Below, in pieces: positions 58,129-64,000 of a stretch of DNA of 64,000 nt. The position numbers were made by a program, and so were the translations under genes. Below the pieces are notes generated by a model that saw nothing but the letters and a program-made list of their open reading frames with translations, did no database searches and was not told the origin of the DNA. The DNA is from Trifolium pratense (taxonomy: Eukaryota > Streptophyta > Magnoliopsida > Fabales > Fabaceae): positions 19,596,720 through 19,660,719 of the forward strand of contig NC_060063.1 of assembly GCF_020283565.1 (NCBI RefSeq). The letters are read 5' to 3'. Within the stretch, counting starts at the first letter, position 1, and every line of letters begins with the position of its first letter.

Positions 58129-58205
<77 letters not shown>

Positions 58206-61200
58206 TGAGGACATTTTTATCTGATTCTACAACCTCGCAACTCCATATGCTTTCTAGATATAAGATACTTTCTCTGTTAAGCCAATTCTTAAACGATTCT
58301 AAAAGATTTGAAAATTTATAGTTTGGTGTCTGTCAAGGCGTATGAACAAAGTATCTCTTTAAACATTGCCTACGAAAAACCTACATACATAACTCAAGAT
58401 TTTTAGAGTCGGAAGGGCGTTGTCGAACTTAAAACTCTCAGAGACTGGTTATAAATAGATTGTATGAAAAAACTACAAGTATTTAGGATCATTGATGAGA
58501 GCCCAAATCCCAGCCCAGGACAACAATCACTTAACAACGGAAGGAAAATATGTGTGTAATATTTCTATATGATGAAATTCCAGTAGAACGAAAAGAATGG
58601 TCCAGTCTCACAAGCATGCTCCAGTTCTTTCCGAGCTTCACCAAAATCAAGAAGTTCACAGTGAAGCTAACAAAAATCACTTCATAAAAATTTAAGCAGA
58701 TTTCATTTTGCTGAAAGAATGTCATGGAAAAAGAAAGTATATAATATTGTAAGATACCTCAATAAACCCTCTTCCAGTCATATTTGGTATATGACAAGAG
58801 AAAATGAGATTCTGAAGCTCGTGATGTCCGATAGCTGCATCCGCACCATCAATCAAATCATTACACATACCCTCTACCAGATACTTCCCTTCAAGTGCAC
58901 AGAGCAACCTGAAATCAAGAGGAAAGGTTTAACTTTTGGGCCATTTGCTTAAATAAAATTATAACCCAGACATTTAGGTGACATTTCCTAGTTTCTCTTG
59001 CTCATATTCATTTTCAAAATTATTTTGGTGCTTATACACCGCATACTATAACCAATATGAAGTTATATTTCTTTCAAAATCCTACGTAATCATCGCTGAA
59101 GTAGTGGGGCATATATCTCCAACAATCCCATAAAATGTGTCACTAATTTCTTAAGAAATAGAGTTTTATTACATGATTAGTTCTTGCTTATATTTTCGTA
59201 TTATCAGTTGTTAGGCCAGTTTATGATTCCTGTAATTCGAGGCTACCAATTAACAGAACTTATGTGTATTATATAATGTTAATAAGGTAGTATTAATATT
59301 ATCAATTTATCAGCGAATAATATTCAGCTATTATTTCCTTCCTCTATTTCAAGTAGTAGTGTATCCAGCAGCATGCTGATGGAAATAAGTATAGCTCAAA
59401 AAATATGCCTCTATGGCTTTGCCAATGCCCTTTTCGGAACTAGAGCCTCTCAAGTCTTAAACAAATAAGGTGTGTGAAAATTACCTTGTACTGGACAGGA
59501 AAAGGTTTAACCCTTTCACAGTAAATTTTACGTCTGCACTTGCAGAAACAGCAAGGGGTTTAACGCACAAAATCTGACAATTTTGTGGGCTTCCAAGATG
59601 CAATGGCACGTCTAAGACCACCTGACCTGCAGGAGATATACAAGAAATAAAAGATATATATTAATAATCCAAGTAAGATTTTCGAAGAACGGATGCAACA
59701 CACACAGTAAGAGTGAACCAACCATTATACAGAATAGCTACAGAGTGCCGCACTCTTGTATATATCCATCCTGTTCTCCAAAGAGAATCATTTGATGCAG
59801 CAAGAAGCTTTCTCAAGCTGGACCCCAGATTATAGCATAGCTGCATTATGAAATAGTAATAGGCACATTAAGATTTATTGTTTAGATGGTTCCAGTATGC
59901 AATCTACATATGGTATTAATCAAATTAAAAAATATATATATACCTCATTCCATGCAGAATTTTCTAGGCGGAGACATATAGTTAAAACAATACATCCCGG
60001 TCTTATATAGCTCTCTATCTCGGTGGGACTGTGGGATAACCAGCTAAGGATCTGGTGCTCAAAAAGAAATATTAATCAAACACCAAGTAGAGAAAAAATT
60101 TCAGTGAAATTGTTGTTTATACCAATTTAAAGGTAGGGAAAAAAATACCTGTGATCGAAGAACAAGAGGGAAATCACTAGGATCCTTGCCAAAGAGTTTG
60201 AAAACAATTCGATCTGTTCGGCTCTGTCAAACATAACAGAGAGTAAATAAACCATATGTCAATAAATGAAATCTTCTGGTAGCAACCATAAGGCAAGTTA
60301 CACTCAAAATATCAAGAGATGTACTGGGGAATAGAAGGAATGCTTTATTCTATACATAGATCATGTCCATGAATTTTGTGAACAAAGTAGTATATTATTT
60401 TATCAATTACTAAGAAATAAATCATATACACAAGTTATAGGCAATTCCATGAATATTCTTCTATTGCCATCTAAGCATGCACAATAATCTAGCAGCATTG
60501 ATAAATAGAGCTAAAAAGAAAAGCATGATCAACAGATAAATATACTCCAATAAGTATAAAGATTTTTTTTCATGCGAAATAATCCCGTGACTAATGGAAA
60601 AGTATATGGAACAAACAAATAGACCCCAATTAATGCCCTTGGAGGAAAATAAATTTAAATAAAAGAAATCATCAGAAACAAACATTTGAAAAACCATAAC
60701 TTCTTTGATACAAAGGTAATAGGAACACCATCAAGCTATAAAGTAATAACGAAACAAATGCTGATTCCTAAAGTAATATACCTGCCCTTCTCCGCTAGAA
60801 CTCGATGGTGACTGGGAAGAGGTTGAATCTGAGTTTCTACTCGTCTGTGGCGGACTTGACTTGAGAGAATCACATTGTACCGGTGAAGGATGACCATGGG
60901 ACCCAACCCCTAAAGCCACATGCGGACGAGAATTCGTGGGGTTCTCAACATAATCCTCCACGTCATCATATACACTATTCAGGTCAATATTACTTAACCC
61001 ATTTCTTCCAGCTGTAGTCTCTGCGCCAACTGGTCGAGGTGGAAGGCTGCCCCTTGAAGGAAGTACATTTGACGAGTGTGGTACCAAAGGAGGTTTTAAA
61101 CATCCTACTCCTCCAACCCTGCTTAAAGGTATACCTTTTTGTGTCGTATGATTGACAGGAACTGTCGCACACAGTAACCTAGACTCGGGAGGATCCTGAC

Positions 61201-64000
61201 GGATTAGACCATTACTCATTTCAACACGAGAATCAATAGGTCTTGGTGGTTCAGCACCATTTGCATTTGAGTTTGGAATATACTGTGCAGCTCCAGATGT
61301 CCCCGCTTTTACTAAATCTTGAGGTCCCACCAATAAGGAGGTTATATTTCTTCCGTTAAATGTACCAGCTAAACTTGTCAGGTTCCCAACCAGACGAGAT
61401 ATGACATCCACGTTTCTTGTATGATCTTCTCCACTTGCTGCAATTTATAGAAAGCATTATATGTGAGTCAAAATAAACATGACATTGATGAAATTCACAA
61501 TAACTGTAGATAAACATAACAGTTCCAATAGCAAATATAATTTGAATAATCTCAAAAGGAAACTTAGAAAATTTCAACTTTTCAAGAAATGGTTTATATG
61601 AACACCATCTAAAGCCCTACATAATTCTAAACAAGATTGTAAATCCAAGAAGAAACAATTAATAAGATGTGCTTTACATCCCACATGCATCTACACTGAC
61701 GCTGCTGTCATTTTCAACTTATCCGACATATTAGACCAATAATAAGAGCCGTGTGTACTAGGCAACACAACTCCTTGTGTGGCATTGACTTGTAATGCCC
61801 TTTGAATAAAAAACAATTAATGTTAATCAATATGGTGGCAGTTGCCCTCTCATGAATATTAATATGGCACTAATCAAAGTTTCTTGGTAGATGAATATAT
61901 GGTGCACAAACTGATAAAAGATAGTTTATTCTCCAAAAAAGGACAGACCCTCAACTTCTACTACCACGAACACAAAGTTATTCTACTCTTTTTGGATGAA
62001 ATAACTTCGAAGAAAGAAGAAAAATCGGATGAGCTACTATCAGAACCAGGTGTTTGACTTTCAGTTGCCATTAAAATCGGATCTTAGTAGTTGTTACCAT
62101 ATAGGCACCACTTCTTGAAGACTATAACTAGTTATTTTCATTTTACCATAGTTGTCAATCCCAAATAGCGGTGCGACCAACTCTAAAACTGGGATAGCAG
62201 GATGACCACTATTTGGCTTAGTATATTTATATCTAAATATTTAGTATTAAAAAATTAGATATGTGTGTGTTTGTGTGTGTGTGTACACACACACATATAT
62301 CTAATCCTTTAATACTAAATATATACAAGTAATTATGTTAGTGTTGGTTAATATTACTATTTTTATTCAATTATTGGTCTATTTTACTAAATAACCTTTT
62401 TTTATTTGATTATGTTACTTTGTTATTTTATTATTTGTTTATTATTTTTTATATATATTTCTGTAGATTGGGTCTTAAGAGCCAAGACTTTGTCTTCACA
62501 TTTAACCAGTAAGTTGACCTAAGGACATCATAAACCCTGTAACAAACAATTGGTTGCCGCCACACACAACCATCAGCTATTTGTGCAGCTGAAAAATCGG
62601 AGGGTTAGGTGTGCCACATGGACACGACCCACACTGCAACGTTCAGGCTGCAAAACCACCTGTGGCCCCCAGCAACTGCTCTGCGCCACATCAGCACAAT
62701 CGAGGCAAGAAACACTCTTATTAACTACCTAGCATTTTAGCTCTTCATAGGATCCAAATTTGCTATAAATGTTGTAGCATTGAAGCATGAATCCCAAGAG
62801 CATGGATACAATTAACACCTTCACAGAGGTATCATCCATCCAGCACCATTGACCCATCTTAATTTATTCTTAATTTCTTATGACTATCATATTTCCTCAA
62901 TCCAGAGATTATTGAAAGAGAAAACAGCAAGCAAATAAGCACTATTTCAGTTCATAATGTAGCATCCAAATAAGAAATTACATATGCAACACGTGAACTT
63001 ACAGTGCATATTAGACAGTATCCTTAGTAGACTCATCAACAGATAGCTACTGCCCCTTTCTTCATTCGGAGGACCTCCATTAACTTCAGCACCATCAGGA
63101 TGTGTCTTCCTCCTCCTCTTATTATGGCCAGCAAGACGCCTACGACAACTTCTCTTCCCTTCATCAAACTCATCAAGAACATGAAACCTGTCATAAATTT
63201 AAGAAGTTGCACCAACTAAGGTGCTAAAGTAAATGTTCTGAAAACTACAAACACACACTTACACCCGGTTCTAAAAAAACATTACATATTCCAAAAACAT
63301 TTTACTCAGTCAAACATTCACACTATATATGTCACATTTAAGAGTTTTAATTAAATTCAAAACATCATTAATAATCTGACATAATTTGCAATTCAAAAAA
63401 AAAAACTGACATAATTTGATTGACAGTGTAAAAAATCTTTACACCATACATATCAATTAAATTCAAAAATTAATGTGACGAACATATCATAAATCTCAAT
63501 TGTGCTCCCTAAGAAACTATCATTTTAAAACCTAACTGACCTGCTACATTGTTGACAGAATCGCTGCATAACATTACCAACCAGCGCTTTACTAGCCTTA
63601 GAATGCACATCACAAACTTTGTGACGACGATGGTAATCCTTTGCGCTACTAAGATCCGCCCTACAATCCTCCACCTGACAAACAGCACGATTCGAAGTAG
63701 TAACACCAATCTTCATTTGCTTACCACTTTTTTCCTCTCCTTCCATGATAGGGTAAACTTGACCCCCAAGATTCAAATTAAGAGAACCAATATCATCATT
63801 CATCTCCAACCCTTCACCAACAAAATCCCTCCTTCTCTTCTCCAATTCTCTACTTCTTTCACCAGAAGCCAAATTTTTAGAAGCATCAACATTTTGAGAT
63901 ACTTCAGGATCAACCTGTAAAAGTTGACGATTTCTACAATCTGTTGGCACTGAATTCAGTTGCTTAGCAGTAAAAAGATCACCATCCCATCTCCAATCAT
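55948..64000 (-). CDS. SPL1/SPL12: SPL1/SPL12-type SBP-box transcription factor (N-terminus beyond window)
   Basis: Exons by splice sites and phase: 63541-64000 (continues past the window), 63003-63187, 60782-61437, 60149-60223, 59944-60051, 59723-59840, 59485-59626, 58758-58908, 57439-58074 and 55948-56403. About 995 residues are in view. Exon 1 shows the acidic/tryptophan N-terminal [15 protein letters not shown] and the start of the SBP domain ([20 protein letters not shown]), split at QQCSR|FH as in all SBP genes. Exon 2 completes it with the nuclear signal [17 protein letters not shown]. Later parts match the large SPL clade: [39 protein letters not shown], an ankyrin-type region ([20 protein letters not shown] and [20 protein letters not shown]) and a C-terminal hydrophobic segment ([20 protein letters not shown]) before [16 protein letters not shown]. 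It binds GTAC-core DNA. No miR156-like site was noticed, as expected for this clade. All frames are intact. Confidence 0.95.
58129..58201. repeat. (GA)n microsatellite in an SPL intron
   Basis: About 73 bases of AG dinucleotide, 55 bases upstream of the acceptor of exon 58074-57439. In the transcript it is a (CU)n tract, which may act as an extended polypyrimidine stretch. Confidence 0.95.
62258..62302. repeat. Palindromic (GT)n(AC)n microsatellite in an SPL intron
   Basis: 'atatgtgtgtgtttgtgtgt...acacacacacatatat' in the intron between exons 2 and 3. The two halves are complementary and can form a hairpin. Confidence 0.85.

Noticed and set aside
55948..64000. miR156 target site in the SPL gene
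   Set aside because: No match to the miR156 complement was noticed in the exons. SPL1/SPL12-type genes normally lack it.

Overview
This is a eudicot nuclear window, most likely from a legume. It is AT-rich, dense in transposons and holds only two protein-coding host genes. The legume call is an inference. It rests on a nuclear copy of plastid rps3 that reads like legume rps3, on the style of the repeats, and on the two host gene families, none of which is decisive alone.

Layout. 1-8.8 kb: a Ty1/copia element (A, + strand, left LTR cut by the window edge) sits inside the integrase of a second, older copia element (B, - strand). 8.8-13 kb: a short host duplication carries a hAT-type MITE, a retroposon with a target-site duplication and two SINE-like insertions, followed by a MULE that encloses a duplicated, coding-looking fragment (Pack-MULE-like) and a C-rich array. 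12.9-29.3 kb: a non-autonomous Helitron; four inverted-repeat elements that all begin GGG/GGA, end CCC/TCC and lie in (TA)n tracts; a TRIM; a nuclear plastid rps3 fragment; one LTR plus decayed interior of a Ty3/gypsy element; and a GC-rich module with a palindromic minisatellite that occurs twice. 29.9-30.5 kb: another hAT MITE. 32.4-38.0 kb: a serine carboxypeptidase-like gene on the - strand. Its penultimate exon is broken by a 0.67-kb inverted duplication carrying two opposed copies of its last exon. 38.9-45 kb: LINE remnants, two Stowaway-like MITEs, a SINE and a hAT MITE. 45.2-54.3 kb: two related non-autonomous MULEs, the first split by a very young Athila-type retrotransposon that has gag-protease but no reverse transcriptase or integrase. 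55.9-64.0 kb: an SPL1/SPL12-type SBP-box transcription factor gene (- strand, 10 exons, N-terminus beyond the window).

How the parts relate. The two host genes have no evident functional link. The main theme is parasitism among mobile elements. Two LTR elements look recently mobile (near-identical or identical LTRs) yet cannot encode their own replication enzymes, so they must be driven in trans. Several insertions could be resolved to the base because a paralogous empty site lies nearby.

The observations I would follow first are: the set of (TA)n-bounded inverted-repeat elements; the dense CACGCGCGGCGTG-type motif clusters in the Athila element, placed just upstream of a TATA box and again in its 3' region; and the hairpin made from the carboxypeptidase 3' end. 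All comparisons were made by eye.
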